Part shown: piece by piece, positions 36,273 to 47,275 of the stretch
How the letters are laid out: each line of letters begins with the position of its first letter
Numbering within the stretch: position 1 is the stretch's first letter
Source: Scenedesmus sp. ARA3
Lineage: Eukaryota > Chlorophyta > Chlorophyceae > Sphaeropleales > Scenedesmaceae
DNA length: 64,000 nucleotides
Reading direction: 5' to 3'
NCBI GenBank assembly: GCA_004335835.1
Contig: RWJK01001552.1
Location: 31,836-95,835, forward strand
Made by a program: the position numbers and the translations under genes
Notes under the pieces: generated by a model
Told to the model about the DNA's origin: nothing
The model's database searches: none
Seen by the model: the letters and a program-made list of their open reading frames with translations, nothing else

Positions 36273-36771
36273 ATCGTCCTCAGACGTGTGCGAGCACAGC
36301 TGTAGCCGGTCCTGGTTTTGCGCGCAGCGTTAGCACAGACAAGTAGCACTACGCGACTTTACTAAGTATTATTATAGATAACTTGGACACGTTGTTGCGT
36401 TGGTAAAATTTCTTGTGTCGGTGGTGCTGCAAATCAAGCAGTGAAGTTTGAAGCATAACACATGACAGTAACATGCTAAGCCACAAGCCTCATGTCCATT
36501 GAGCATGTGACTTCTTGCATCAAGAACCGCGCCTGGTAATACCTTTGTTGCCAGTGTGTCACCTGTACTGTGGATCATGGCTAGCTCTCTGTGCTTGCGC
36601 CTCAGTAACCCCAAGGCAGAAAGGTCACGCTGCTTGTCGACCCACAGCAAACCCCTGCACATGGTCTGTGCTCTCACTTCACCCCAGGCCACTGCCTGCA
36701 CAGCTATAGACGCAAGGACATCACAGCAGTGCTTGCTGCTGTAGCAGCGCTGCTGACAGTACCAGCAGAGC
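36273..36771. promoter_or_regulatory. Divergent intergenic region, probable shared promoter (UBE2S / epsilon-tubulin)
   Basis: 499 bases between the head-to-head start codons of a mitotic E2 enzyme and a centriole tubulin. An AT-rich patch (TATTATTATAGATAAC, near 36366-36381) lies about 95 bases from the UBE2S start. Co-regulation is inference. Confidence 0.5.
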
Positions 36772-37342
36772 ATGCCTCGGGAGCTCATCACAGTGCAAGT
36801 GGGCCAATGTGGCAACCAGATCGGTTGCCGCTTCTGGGAGCTGGCGCTGCGCGAGCATGCAGCTTACAACCCCTCTGGCTTATACGATGATGCCCTCAGC
36901 AGCTTCTTCAGGAATGTGGACCAGCGCCAGCAGCCTCCTTTGTGAGTAGGCCATTGCACATACAAATGTAGCAGCTGAGCAACTAGCGCAGCTGGGAAAA
37001 TTTGGGCAAGCGAGGGGAGCACAGCCTAGCAGCCTTGCTAAAACCTGCTTGCACTGCCTCTGGTTTCTGGTGCTACAGGCATGTGTTTAGATCTGTGATG
37101 GCAAACAGCAGCATGCGTGCACAGCTTACGGCGGAGGCTCTCACACCGATACACACAGTTGTTGCTGTGCCTGATGTGGTGCAATCAGCAACTGCTGAGG
37201 TTGCTGAACCAGCTCTGCTTGCCTGCCACTGCAGGAACCTGCCTGTGGGCAATGGCATGGGCGCCATCCAAAACCTCAAGGTGTGCAGCTGCGCCGTAGC
37301 GCAGCTGCACCAGGCTAATGCATGGGGCACCCTTGCGCAGAT

Positions 37343-37373
<31 letters not shown>

Positions 37374-39118
37374 AGGACATGCGCACCTGAGCACGCATCA
37401 GCTGCTCCTGGCCAACAATCACAGCTCTACTCATGCTTGTGTACCTGGGCATGGGGTGATCATATGTGTGCCGGAAGCACACCAAAGCAATACCAGCAGC
37501 ACTGCGCCCAGTGCAGCTGGTGGCAGTGACACGGTCCTCCTACCTGCTGTTGTTGTCCTGCAGGCGCGGGCAGTTGTCGTGGACATGGAGGAAGGCGTCA
37601 TCCAGCACATGCTCAAGGTGCGGCATGGCTGCTGCTGCTGCCGCTGCTGCTGCTGTGCCTGGCTGGCACAGCTGCGCTGCCTGCAGGGCCAACTGCTGCA
37701 CATGGCTGGCCAGACGCCGCCACTTGCCAGCTTGCTGGGTGCATCAGGACATCAGCTCTGCGCTCTTCTGCTCACCTCAAACCTCGGCTGATTGTCTGTG
37801 TGCCGCTGCTCACACTGGTAGCCTGTCTCATTCTCTGTCCTCACCCCTCCTTTCTCACACCTACCTTGTTGCGCGCTGTCGTCTTGCAGGGCCCGCTTTC
37901 GCAGCTGTTTGACTCGCAGCAGCTGCTGTACGACGTCAGCGGCGCCGGCAACAACTGGGCGCACGGCCACCACGGCTACGGCCCGCAGTACCGCGAGGCG
38001 CTGCTGGGCCGGCTGCAGGCAGCTGCTGAGGCTGCCGACAGCCTGCAGGGCTTCCTGCTGCTGCACAGCCTGGGCGGGGGCACCGGCAGCGGGCTGGGCA
38101 CGTACCTGCTGGGACTGCTCGAGGTGCGGTAGTGTAGGGGTTTGCATGGCTGATGCCAGCGCATAACAGCCGTTGATGTGGTTGTACGCAGTTTAGTACA
38201 ACACAACTGCGCCTGTGTGTGCAGTGCTCCGTGGCAAGTGTGGTTGCAGGCTGGGTTTGTACCTGGAGGGGCTGCTGGAGGTGCGGTGGACTTGGAGGTA
38301 TCTGCATCGCTGCATGTGGGCGTGTGTATTTGCTGATGTGTGGTGGCACCGGCAGCGGGCTGGGCACGTACCTGCTGGGGCTGCTGCAGGTGCGGCGATC
38401 TTAGAGGTGCTTACAGAGCTGCATTCATGTAGGTGTGCATGCATGTGTGTGCGGCTATGTGGTGATGTGTGGTGGCACCAGCAGCGGGCTGGGCACGTAC
38501 CTGCTGGGGCTGCTGGAGGTGCGGCGCAGCTGGCGCATTGAGGCTGCTTTCGGCTGTTTAGATGGTATGTATGTGAGTGTGCCTGGTGCGGTTGCAGACT
38601 GGAGTTGGCTTGCAATGCTGGGGCTGCTGGAGGTGATCACTGAGCTGCCTTCATGTGTGTAGGTGTGCATGTGGGCGTGTGTATTTGCTGATGTGTGGTG
38701 GCACCGGCAGCGGGCTGGGCACGTACCTNNNNNNNNNNNNNNNNNNNNNNNNNNNNNNNNNNNNNNNNNNNNNNNNNNTGCAATGCTGGGGCTGCTGGAG
38801 GTGATCACTGAGCTGCCTTCATGTGTGTAGGTGTGCATGTGTGTGCGGCTATGTGGTGATGTGTGGTGGCACCGGCAGCGGGCTGGGCACGTACCTGCTG
38901 GGGCTGCTGGAGGTGCGGTAGTGGTGGCGCTGCTTGCGTGCAGGGCAGCGTGTGCATGTGCGAATGTGTTGATGCAGGGCATGCATGATGTGGCAGGTAA
39001 ACAGGGCAGCAACATATCGTATGTGTGGTATGTATGGATGTGTGCTTGTCTTGGCTCCATGCTGCTGCGTCACAGTGCCTGTTGCCTTGGGTTGCTGCTG
39101 GCACGGTCTTTGCTGAGC

Positions 39119-39152
<34 letters not shown>

Positions 39153-42143
39153 CACGCCTATTGCAGGATGACTTCCCTAAGGCGCTCCGCGTCTCTGCAA
39201 ACGTTTAATGCTGCATGCATGGCACGGCCTGTGCTGAGCCCTGCTGCTGCTGCTGCCGCCGCATGCCTCTTGCAGGATGAGTTCCCGGAGGTGTTCCGCT
39301 TCTCTGCCCCCGTGTTCCCCTCAGAGGATGATCATGTGGTGACCAGCCCATACAATGCAGCGCTGGCGGCAACTTGTTTAGTAGAGAGTGCCAGCTGCGT
39401 GCTGCCAGTGGAGAACCAAGCCTTAGGCGCTATTGCCGGCAGGTGCGTGGGCAGGCAGGGCGGTGAGATGTCAACAGAGTGCTGTGCATGAGCAGCTGAT
39501 GAAGCGCCAGCTGCGTGCTGCCAGTGGAGAACCACGCCCTAAGCTCTATTGCTGGCAGGTAGGTGAACAGGGTAGTTGAAGATGTCAACATAGTGGTGTC
39601 AGTTTGGTGCAACAGCAGCGGGCGAGGCGGTAGGTGGAGTGCTGGCTGTGTGCTGCCAGTGGACAGCCAAGCCCTGGGGGCTATTGCCGGCAGGTGAGCG
39701 GGCAGGGTGGTGCAGCGTCAGTAGGGTGGCGTATTTGGTGGCTCAAGTGGGTGAGGCGCCAACTGCGTGCTGCCCCCGGGGAGCCAACCCCTCGGGGGCA
39801 TTTTTGGCAGGTGGGCTGGGCAGGGTGCGGGGACAGCAGATGGAGCGCAGTTGCATCCAAGGAAGCCACTGCTGTGTGCTGCTGGTGGTGCTGCCAGGGT
39901 AAGTCAGCAGGTGGTTCCATCAACAATAACAATTACTGTTTGCGCACGTGTGCGTGCTTGCTGGATCATACACGAGCAAGACAACCAACCACCGACTTGT
40001 TTTGCTTCAATGCCACCCACGTATGCTACCGCTGCTGTTGCTGTTGCCCTGCAGGCTGGAGGCTGCCACTGCCAAGGGCACCGCAGCAGCAGGCAGCAGC
40101 CTGGGGGGCCCTGGCGCAGCTCAGGCCGGCAGCAGCGGCAAGCCAGCTGGCGGCAACGCAGCAGCGTGGGACGCCATGAACGGCATTGCTGCCAACCTGC
40201 TGCTGCACCTCACCAGCAGTGTGCGGTTTGAGGGCACCCTGAACACAGACCTGAATGACATCACAATGAACTTGGTGAGGCGGGGCTGGCAGCCACAGGT
40301 GCAGAAAGCTTGGTGTGCACGCGCTGCCGTCCGCAGGGTCATGCGGCCTAGTAAGCTGCGGCTGGTGGCTGCAGGTACAGGAAGCACAGCAGCTGACTGC
40401 AGCAGCACTGCCCACCGGCGGTGACGCCTCTGACAGCACGTGCAGCAGCAGCTGCTGCCAACTGATCTTGTCCAACATCCCCCGCCCGCAAGTTGTAAGC
40501 AATTGCAACGGCTAAGGTTCAACGTGGTGTCCGGATTGTGTTGCTGCTGGCGGCAGGTGCCCTTCCCGCGCATGCACTTCCTGCTGTCATCGCTGGCACC
40601 CCTGGCAGCGCCAAAAGACATGGCACAGCTGGCAGCACCCCGCAACGTGGACCAGGTGGGCGCTTTTGCAACACAGTAATATGATAGGACTTGTTGCAAG
40701 CTGCTTGACGTTTAGGTTTGATGTTCCTACTGGTTCGAGTCTGAAATTGTTTACCCGCAATGTGGACCAGGTGGGACACATTCGCTGCACGGCAGCAAGC
40801 TGTACACGCAGCCACTATCACACAAGAAGCGCACAAATTGGCGTCAACGCTAGGACTGCTGCGTGGTGTTTTGCTCCTCCCCGCATGAGTGCATTGCTGC
40901 TGCTGGCGCCTTCGTCAGGCTGCATGCCTTTGAAATCATGCATCAGGCTGCCGGTTCGACGCTGCACTACACTTGCCACGTCTCATCTCCCTGTGCACCC
41001 TGCTATTTTTAAACCCTGCAGCTGTTCAGTGACGCCTTCTCGCGTGAGAGCCAGCTGCTGGCCGCTGACCCTCGCAGCGCCACCTGCCTGGCCACCGCGC
41101 TGATGATGCGGGGGCGGCTGTCGCTGAGCGACGCGCAGCGCAACATTGCGCGGCTGCGGCCCTCCCTCAAGATGGCGCACTGGAACACAGAGGTGGGCGC
41201 ATGCCTGGCGGGCTGATTTGTTGCTGTTACAGAGTCCAGTTGTGTGCATGTGCAGCATAGCTTGTGCTGCAACATGGTATGTATGCTTAGCAGTGCAATT
41301 TATGATGCACATGTATGCTCCGATGGTGTTGTTGAACAGGCGTGGGCCATGTCCCGGCAGGCGCATGCCGCACGCTGCAGCCACAACACATCGTAGCAAT
41401 CAGCGCGCATGGCTTGCAGGAGCAACTTTGGAAACGCTGCGCTCACCGCTGCTGCTGCCGCTCACTGCTGCTGCTGCTGGTGCTGCTGCTGCTGGTGCTG
41501 CTGCTGCTGCTGCTGCCCCTGCAGGGCTTCAAGCTGGGCCTGTGCAGCCAGCCGCCTGTGGGGCTGCCCTACTCGCTGCTGTGCCTCAGCAACAACTGCT
41601 GCATCGCCGACACCTTCTCAGCACTCATGGCGCGCTTCGACAAGCTGTACAAGCGCAAGTGAGCCGCCTGCTGCCGAGTGCTGGCATAGTATCACATACC
41701 CACACATTTTGTTGTGTCGTGGCTTGGCCAGCTGGCAGCTATGCGGTAGCATGCCGTCTGTGCACAGCACTTGCAGCCAGCAGGGCAACGCGTCCCACAC
41801 CTCAAGGCATAGGCACAGCATGCACAGCAGCGCTACCAGCACTGCCAGCACTGGCATCTATGACTAGCACTTCCTGCAACCAATGCACCGGTGAGTAACT
41901 CTACATATGTTCATCACGTGCTGTCATTTCAAAATCCCTAACCCCTTCCCTGGACCATCTTGCCCGGCTGCTGCGTCTGCTGTCAGGATCTTTGTACACC
42001 ACTACACAGAGTATATGGAGGCCTCCGGCTTCGAAGCAGCAGCAGAGTGCCTCAACGGCCTCATTGCAGACTACAGGCAGGCAGATGGTGCAGGCCCAGC
42101 CCCCGTCACCCGCATGCGCCCGCGCGGGTTGAGCTTCCTGTGA
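36772..42143 (+). CDS. TUBE1: Epsilon-tubulin
   Basis: Ten exons in phase: 36772-36941, 37235-37280, 37564-37617, 37890-38123, 39276-39442, 40055-40274, 40557-40655, 41022-41192, 41525-41658, 41987-42143 (483 aa; human has 475). Tubulin landmarks are in order: [41 protein letters not shown], the nucleotide-binding loop [67 protein letters not shown] and [12 protein letters not shown]. The Asn-Pro-Ser-Gly-Leu-Tyr-Asp N-terminal loop and the insert before [13 protein letters not shown] fit epsilon rather than gamma or beta tubulin. Epsilon-tubulin (BLD2 in Chlamydomonas) is needed for triplet microtubules in centrioles and basal bodies. Introns 4, 5 and 7 carry tandem copies of adjacent exon edges, and intron 4 contains a 50-base assembly gap. 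Confidence 0.95.
38236..38925 (+). repeat. Tandem copies of the epsilon-tubulin exon 4 end plus donor site (intron 4)
   Basis: At least four copies of a ~55-base block coding [16 protein letters not shown] followed by the donor GTGCGG. Full copies have donors at 38390, 38519 and 38913; one is cut by the gap at 38729, and a weaker partial lies near 38250-38286. The true exon ends at 38123. Spacer sequence between copies (GTGTGCATGTGTGTGCGG and similar) is also repeated. Confidence 0.9.
38729..38778. other. Assembly gap (50 N)
   Basis: A run of 50 N inside the intron 4 array. A round number of N usually marks a gap of unknown size, so the copy number of the array is unresolved. Confidence 0.98.
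39098..39210 (+). repeat. Decayed copy of the epsilon-tubulin exon 5 start with its acceptor
   Basis: GGATGACTTCCCTAAGG after TTGCA, coding [13 protein letters not shown] then a stop, echoes the true start [13 protein letters not shown] at 39276. The preceding (CTG)n and GCTGAGCCCTGCTGC context is duplicated as well. Confidence 0.8.
39500..39815 (+). repeat. Three copies of the epsilon-tubulin exon 5 end plus donor (intron 5)
   Basis: Blocks at about 39507-39561, 39640-39695 and 39757-39812 repeat the exon 5 end coding [18 protein letters not shown], each followed by GTAGGT, GTGAGC or GTGGGC. The copies diverge progressively; the last reads [13 protein letters not shown]. Confidence 0.85.
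40757..40776 (+). repeat. Copy of the epsilon-tubulin exon 7 end plus donor (intron 7)
   Basis: CGCAATGTGGACCAG followed by GTGGG repeats the true exon 7 end (CGCAACGTGGACCAG, ending at 40655) about 120 bases further on. Confidence 0.7.
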
Positions 42144-42843
42144 ACTTCACACGCCTGATCGGTTGCTGCTACACCTATACACCCCCCAGGTGGGTTGTTG
42201 CACAGTTGTCCCAAAGCAGCAGTTCAGCTAGCCTTGGCCACTGTTGCCGTAGCATTGCCTGTGGCTTACAGGAGGCAGCAACTGGCCGCTGCAAGCAGCT
42301 GCTTACTGCTGAGCATGTGGAATGCATTGTAAGGTCAGCCCCAGAAGTACCGCAGTTGGACCCTTTGTGGCGCGGCACACTATGTTGTTCGCAGCCCCGC
42401 CCCGTTCGCTGCGTATGGAGGTATGGGTATGCTGTCGAGCACTTTACGGCTGCCAGCCGGCGGATCAGTGACTCAGCAGCCTGCTACCTGTGCTTCATTA
42501 ATATTCCATCAATAGGCAGCAGCTGTGCAGTTCTGACAAGCAGCATGCAGAGCGCATGGGCCACAGCGTGTCTTTGCACCGCCTTGCTGGCATCTTCATT
42601 CTTTGTGCACGCATAAGGCCATCGCTGCATCCATCGCTGCCTGCTGCCGCCTGCAGACCTCGCTGTGCTGCATCCAGCGCTACGGCCGCATGCCCGACAT
42701 GCAGCGCACAGCAAGACAGTCCGCGCTGTGCTGCGTCGCTACGGCCGCATGCGGCAGCGAGGCAGTCCTCGCCAAGCAGTGGCCTGGAGGCAGTGGCTGG
42801 CAGCCAGTCCTCCCCCTCCTCCTGTTCTTTCAGCCGCTCCTGT

Positions 42844-42892
42844 GGGGCGCGGGGCCGATGGCAACGTTGCCATGGCTCTAATGGTAACATGA
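42844..42892 (+). repeat. Short dispersed element, copy 2 (diverged)
   Basis: GGGGCGCGGGGCCGATGGC, then a rearranged middle, then ATGGTAACATGAT. Shares the GCCGCTCC-x-x flank with the copy at 9454. Confidence 0.6.
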
Positions 42893-43390
42893 TTACCCCT
42901 ACAGGCAGTGGCGGGGCTGCTGCCGCGCATCGCTGCAAGCTGCCGGGCGCACTGCTGGGCCTTTTGTGTCGTTATCGGTGATCACCAATGCTGCCTGCTC
43001 TGCCAAGCCGGTGTGCATACGTGTGGTGTGTTGCGGCACGCGAGGGGTCATCCTGACTTCGCCAGATCCCATGGGTTCTTGTGTTTATACCAGCAGTGTC
43101 GATATGTAACTAGACGACCTGAGACTTTGGCTGTCTGAACCTGCAGTGTCTCTGTAGCTCAGCGTCAGTCATGGGTGCCATACCGCACATCATGTGTGTG
43201 CACAGTGTGCAAGCCGTGGCATCACTCCATGCAGGCTTCCACTGCTCTGCTATGATCCTAGCTGCTACTAGTAGGACATGGCAGCATGTGCCGCTGCAGC
43301 GGCTGCAGGGGCAGGGCTGCATTGTGAAGTGTGCTTCCTGCAACTCTCTAGAGAGTTAGATCTAGACACGGCTGCAGAGCGACGCACTTT

Positions 43391-43434
43391 CGTCATCATC
43401 ATCTTCATGTTACCCATCAAGCCATAGCATCAAC
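43391..43434 (-). repeat. Short dispersed element, copy 3 (inverted, 3' part only)
   Basis: The reverse complement reads GTTGATGCTATGGCTTGATG then GGTAACATGAAGATGATG, matching the right half of the copies at 9454 and 59242. Confidence 0.7.
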
Positions 43435-44074
43435 TCAGGTTAATTTGCTGCCAGCGTGCGCAGTGCCACTGCGCGCAGTGCTCGCTGAACATGGCAGCAT
43501 GTGCCTGTCGTGCCATACCATTAGGCCTGCACGCCACCGGCCTTGTTTACAGTGCTTGGAACAACCAACGTCAGTCGCCAATCATCACCGATCAGCTGGC
43601 CTAATACAGCAGAGTAAATCGTCCCCCATCTCGTACAAAGCCTGCAGCAACATGCTGTAATGAATACAGCCGTTGCTTTCCAGCACACCCATCAGCTACG
43701 TGCCAGCTGCTGCCAAAACAAAACAAAAGCATGCTGTGGCACTGGCCATTGACTGGCAGCGCCTGCATGCTACTGGCAACACATATTGAGTTCTTTCTCT
43801 CAAAGACAGCTGCATACAGCCTGAGCTGCCTGCAAGTGCCTTTGCCACCAGCTGCAGCTGCTCACCCTACACACACAACCTCGCTGCTGCTCCTGCACAG
43901 CACTCAGCGCTGCTGCACCTGCAGCATCCTGCCTCGCGGGCAAGCTGCATGTCTATGCATCATCACATTTCAAGCAGCGCAGTAGCATGAAGTCCATCAC
44001 CCCATGCCAGCTGCTGCAGTGACAGTGTTGCAAGACAGCTAGACACACGGGCCACTGCCACAGCAGCGTCCGCT

Positions 44075-46009
44075 TTATAGGGCCGCCTCTTCAAGCACTG
44101 GCACAGCAGCTGCACCCTCTGCTGCACCCTCTGCTGCTTCAGGCTGCTGCAGCGACTTCCAGCTGTGGCTGCTGCTGCACCACGTGTAGTGTGCAGCGCT
44201 GCTGGCTGCGTGGCGCTCCTGGGAGTGTGGCTCCTGCGCTGCTATGAGGAACTGCAGCATGGCCCGCATGTCTGGCGGTGGGGGCAGGCAGCAGCAGCAG
44301 ATGGAGAGGCAGCATGGGTTCAGGAGGGCGTGGCCTCGTGCAGTTGAAATTTGCATCATTGCTGACAGCAACAAATGCACTGCAGCACTGTGGAGGTGGT
44401 GCTTGTATAACCCAGCCAATCGCTTGCAGCAGTGCCACAGGCAACCACACGCAAACTGCTTGCAGCAGTGCAACAGGCAACCACCCCGCATCGAGACAGC
44501 CAGGGTATTGACGCTGATAACGTTTCAGGGCGATAAGAAGTCTCACCAGGCGGTTAAACTCCGCGCAACGCTGATTGCCTTGCAGTACGTGTGCTGCGCC
44601 CAAACAACAGCTACGCGCTGTCACTTCATGCCCGCACCTTGCACAAACCAGGCGGGCTCGTGGTCGGGGCTGGTGCTCATGAGCTGCAAGAACTGCTGCT
44701 CAGGCAGCAGCAGCAGCCGCTCGTACTGCATGACGTGCCAGCTGTCCAGCACAGTGGGGTCGAAGGCAGGCAGCGCCAGCACATGTTGCTGCGGGCACCA
44801 CACGTTGATCAGCACTTGGTCGCTGTGCCACCTGCAGGCAGCAATCCGCGTTTGCAGCATCGTAGCGGCCACGCAGCTCCCGCACCAGGTGAAGCACAGG
44901 CGGCTGCATTTCATAGTGCCTTGCCAGCCCCAAATGCTGTACACCGCCAACAGCACCTTGGGTAACCAAAACTATCCACGCAATTCTGCTGCACGGCAGC
45001 CCTGCAAGACCACAAATGGTTGCATTGCCCTGCACCCGTCCCTCTGCTGCAGCTTCCAAAGCATGCGGGACACGCACAGCCGCACAGTGGGCCTGGTGAG
45101 TGCAGCATCTGCACGTTTTGCTTGCCTTCGCCTCACCTGCAGTGCTGCGCTGCTAGCCTGCGAGGTACCTCAGGCCCTCTGTTCGCAAACACCCATGGGT
45201 GAGGTGTCTGGCTGGCAGTCTCAAGCACCAGGCAGCAGCAGTATGGGCTGCCGTCTGGTGCTGTGTTGGCTGCCGCAACACACGCCAGCTGCAGGTGGAT
45301 CGCCGGCTGTAAGCTGTGCAGCAGCTGCAGGAAGGCTTGTGCAGTTTTGGGCCCCCTCCCTTTGGCATCGCAGTAGGCTCCTGCAAGGTACAGCTGTGGC
45401 TGCTGCATGCTGGCGAGGCTGTGCAGCAGCAGCGCAATGTCTGTTTGCCCTAGCAGCTCCTGGTCGAGGTGTGCACACCACACACGCTGCGTGGCGGGGC
45501 AGCTGAGGATGGCTACCATGCAGGTGGTGGCGTCCTGCAAGCAAAAGCAGAAGCACTGTCCATATTTCTGCTGGTGTGCATCCCAGCGTGCTGTGACACT
45601 GTATGTAGACATGACATAACACACTAATGACACTGTATGTAGACATGACATAACACACTAATGACGCAGCCACAGGCCAGTGACGTTGCTGTCAAGTCTG
45701 CCATACCAGCATGCTATGCGCCAGCAGCTGGCAGCGGCGCTGCTGTCTTGGGTGACGTGTCACCTGCTCACGGGGCAGCAGACGCACCTGCGAACCGATC
45801 ATGAGACCTGGCAGCTGCTCGACATCAACAGATGCCTCTTCACCCTGCATCACGCACAGGTATGGCCCACTGTTGTCTGGGACTGTGCTGGTGCTGCTGC
45901 TGCCCTCCAGCTGCTGTAGGAAGCTAGACGTGGCCTGCTGTATGCATGCAAGCCCAAGAACCTCCGTAAGGCTGATATCGGACAATGGTTCACCGTTTAC
46001 GTACAGCAT
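44075..46009 (-). CDS. NTAN1: Protein N-terminal asparagine amidohydrolase
   Basis: Five exons in phase: 46009-45764, 45534-45137, 45092-45036, 44831-44638, 44271-44075 (363 aa; human about 310). The start MLYVNGEPLSDISL and the active-site motif DATTC (Cys at residue 87, preceded by the exon 1/2 junction) match NTAN1, where this Cys is the nucleophile that converts N-terminal Asn to Asp. Further landmarks are LYLAGAYCDAKGRGPKTAQ, ANRGPEVPRRLAAQHC, PAFDPTVLDSWHVMQYERLL, STSPDHEPAWFVQ and MRAMLQFLIAAQEPHS. The enzyme feeds proteins into the Arg/N-degron pathway of ubiquitin-dependent degradation. The small third exon (57 bases) has a weaker donor and is the least certain part. A run of Ala/Glu closes the protein. 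Confidence 0.9.
45591..45664. repeat. 34-base tandem duplication in NTAN1 intron 1
   Basis: GACACTGTATGTAGACATGA followed by CATAACACACTAAT occurs twice in direct tandem, identical, inside the first intron. Confidence 0.9.
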
Positions 46010-47275
46010 GCCGCTAAAAGCGTATGTGAGCGGAGAGCTACACAAGACAGCAGCACAGTTGCTTGGTCGAAAGGGCTGGCCGTGTGAAGCAGCTGCTTAG
46101 CGACTAAGAATGCACTCGTTGCTAAGGGTGTAAGGTAGTTGCTGGACCTGTACGAGAACTTCATCCGAATTCACGGGTCGATGAGGTCTACTATGTGCCA
46201 AGGTTTTACTTCCCGCCAGCCCAGCATGGCCAGGCCCGTGATCGCCTATAGCTGATCACAAGATGCTGCACAAGGGTCAGGCCAGCATATTGAAATTTGC
46301 CGATTGCATTCATTTCAAGCATAAGCAAGCATGTCAGGTGGCAGGTGACACTGAATGACTGTTACAGACAACACGAGAAGTGCAATATCTCAGCCGCGAC
46401 TACCATGATCGTGCTGCAGGCAGTGCCTGTAGTACAGCCATGTGATGAGCACCACCGGACAGCATCTGCCGTTGCTCTTCACCCTAACCATCCGAGAACC
46501 AAAACCACGACCCACGGGACCAAATTGTTAAGCCACAAAGCCTGTGCAGCGCCAGCGCTGCCAAACGTCATCACCATCTCCCCTCCACACACGCACACAC
46601 GCTGACAAGGTGGCACAGGTGTAACTCGTGGCACGCATGCAGGGCGCACCCCTTAGAGGCACAGGGCACTCTTGGGCACTGCTGCACGAATGATGCACAA
46701 CTGCCACCACACCTGCCACACACTTGCCCACACAGTTTTCACACGATGGCTCAGCAACAGTAACAATCACAGTGCTAGGACGCCTGCCTGCAAACCAGGC
46801 AGGGTCCCTGAAATAGGCCCCACACAGACCCGCACACACTGCACATACTCAAGCTGCTGCTGCGGCGTGTTGAGGTAGGCATGGTCTCCAGGCATGCACA
46901 GCCGCCAGGCAACGCAGGCACAGGAGTTGCCTTCTGCTGTTGCTGTTGCTTGGTCTTCATTCTCACAGCTCAGCTCCTGAAAACATCTCCTGAACAACAC
47001 GACATGCACAAAGAGCTACTCAAGGACACACATTCTCACACTCCTGCCACCTGTACTACACACATGGCAATGCCACACTGCTTCAGCACACACTGCCTGA
47101 AGGCAACTGGCACGGTGCCCACAACAGCATCAACCATCAGGCCGCAGCAGCAGCAGCTGCTGCCGGCCCACCATCTGCCTCACACAGCACAATCTGCTGC
47201 TGCTGGTGGTGTGCTGCCAGTGAGCTGTTGCCAGCTGCTGTGCTGGTGGCCTGCGCAGCTTTGAAGACAAGCTGT
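46010..47275. other. Intergenic stretch between NTAN1 and the phosphate carrier
   Basis: Promoter side of NTAN1 and 3' flank of the phosphate carrier gene, both on the minus strand. No gene or repeat is recognised. Confidence 0.55.

Larger units (their letters stand above)
42144..44074. other. Convergent 3' flanks, about 1.9 kb, with two dispersed-element copies
   Basis: Between the stops of epsilon-tubulin (+) and NTAN1 (-). It contains a small internal duplication near 42660-42760 (GCTACGGCCGCATG twice) and dispersed-element copies at 42844-42892 and 43391-43434. No gene found. Confidence 0.6.

Noticed and set aside
42655..42780. Possible extra exon (CIQRYGRMPDMQRTA) downstream of epsilon-tubulin
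   Set aside because: Epsilon-tubulin already closes with a stop at 42143 at the expected length, the block is an internal small duplication, and no family match is seen.
44520..44590. An additional NTAN1 mini-exon coding GNQRCAEFNRL
   Set aside because: It would break reading phase into the last exon; direct joining of exon 4 to 44271 restores the conserved PAWFVQ-D-MRAMLQFL order.
44244..45506. A 420-codon plus-strand frame
   Set aside because: It is antisense to NTAN1 exons, whose motifs are unmistakable on the other strand.
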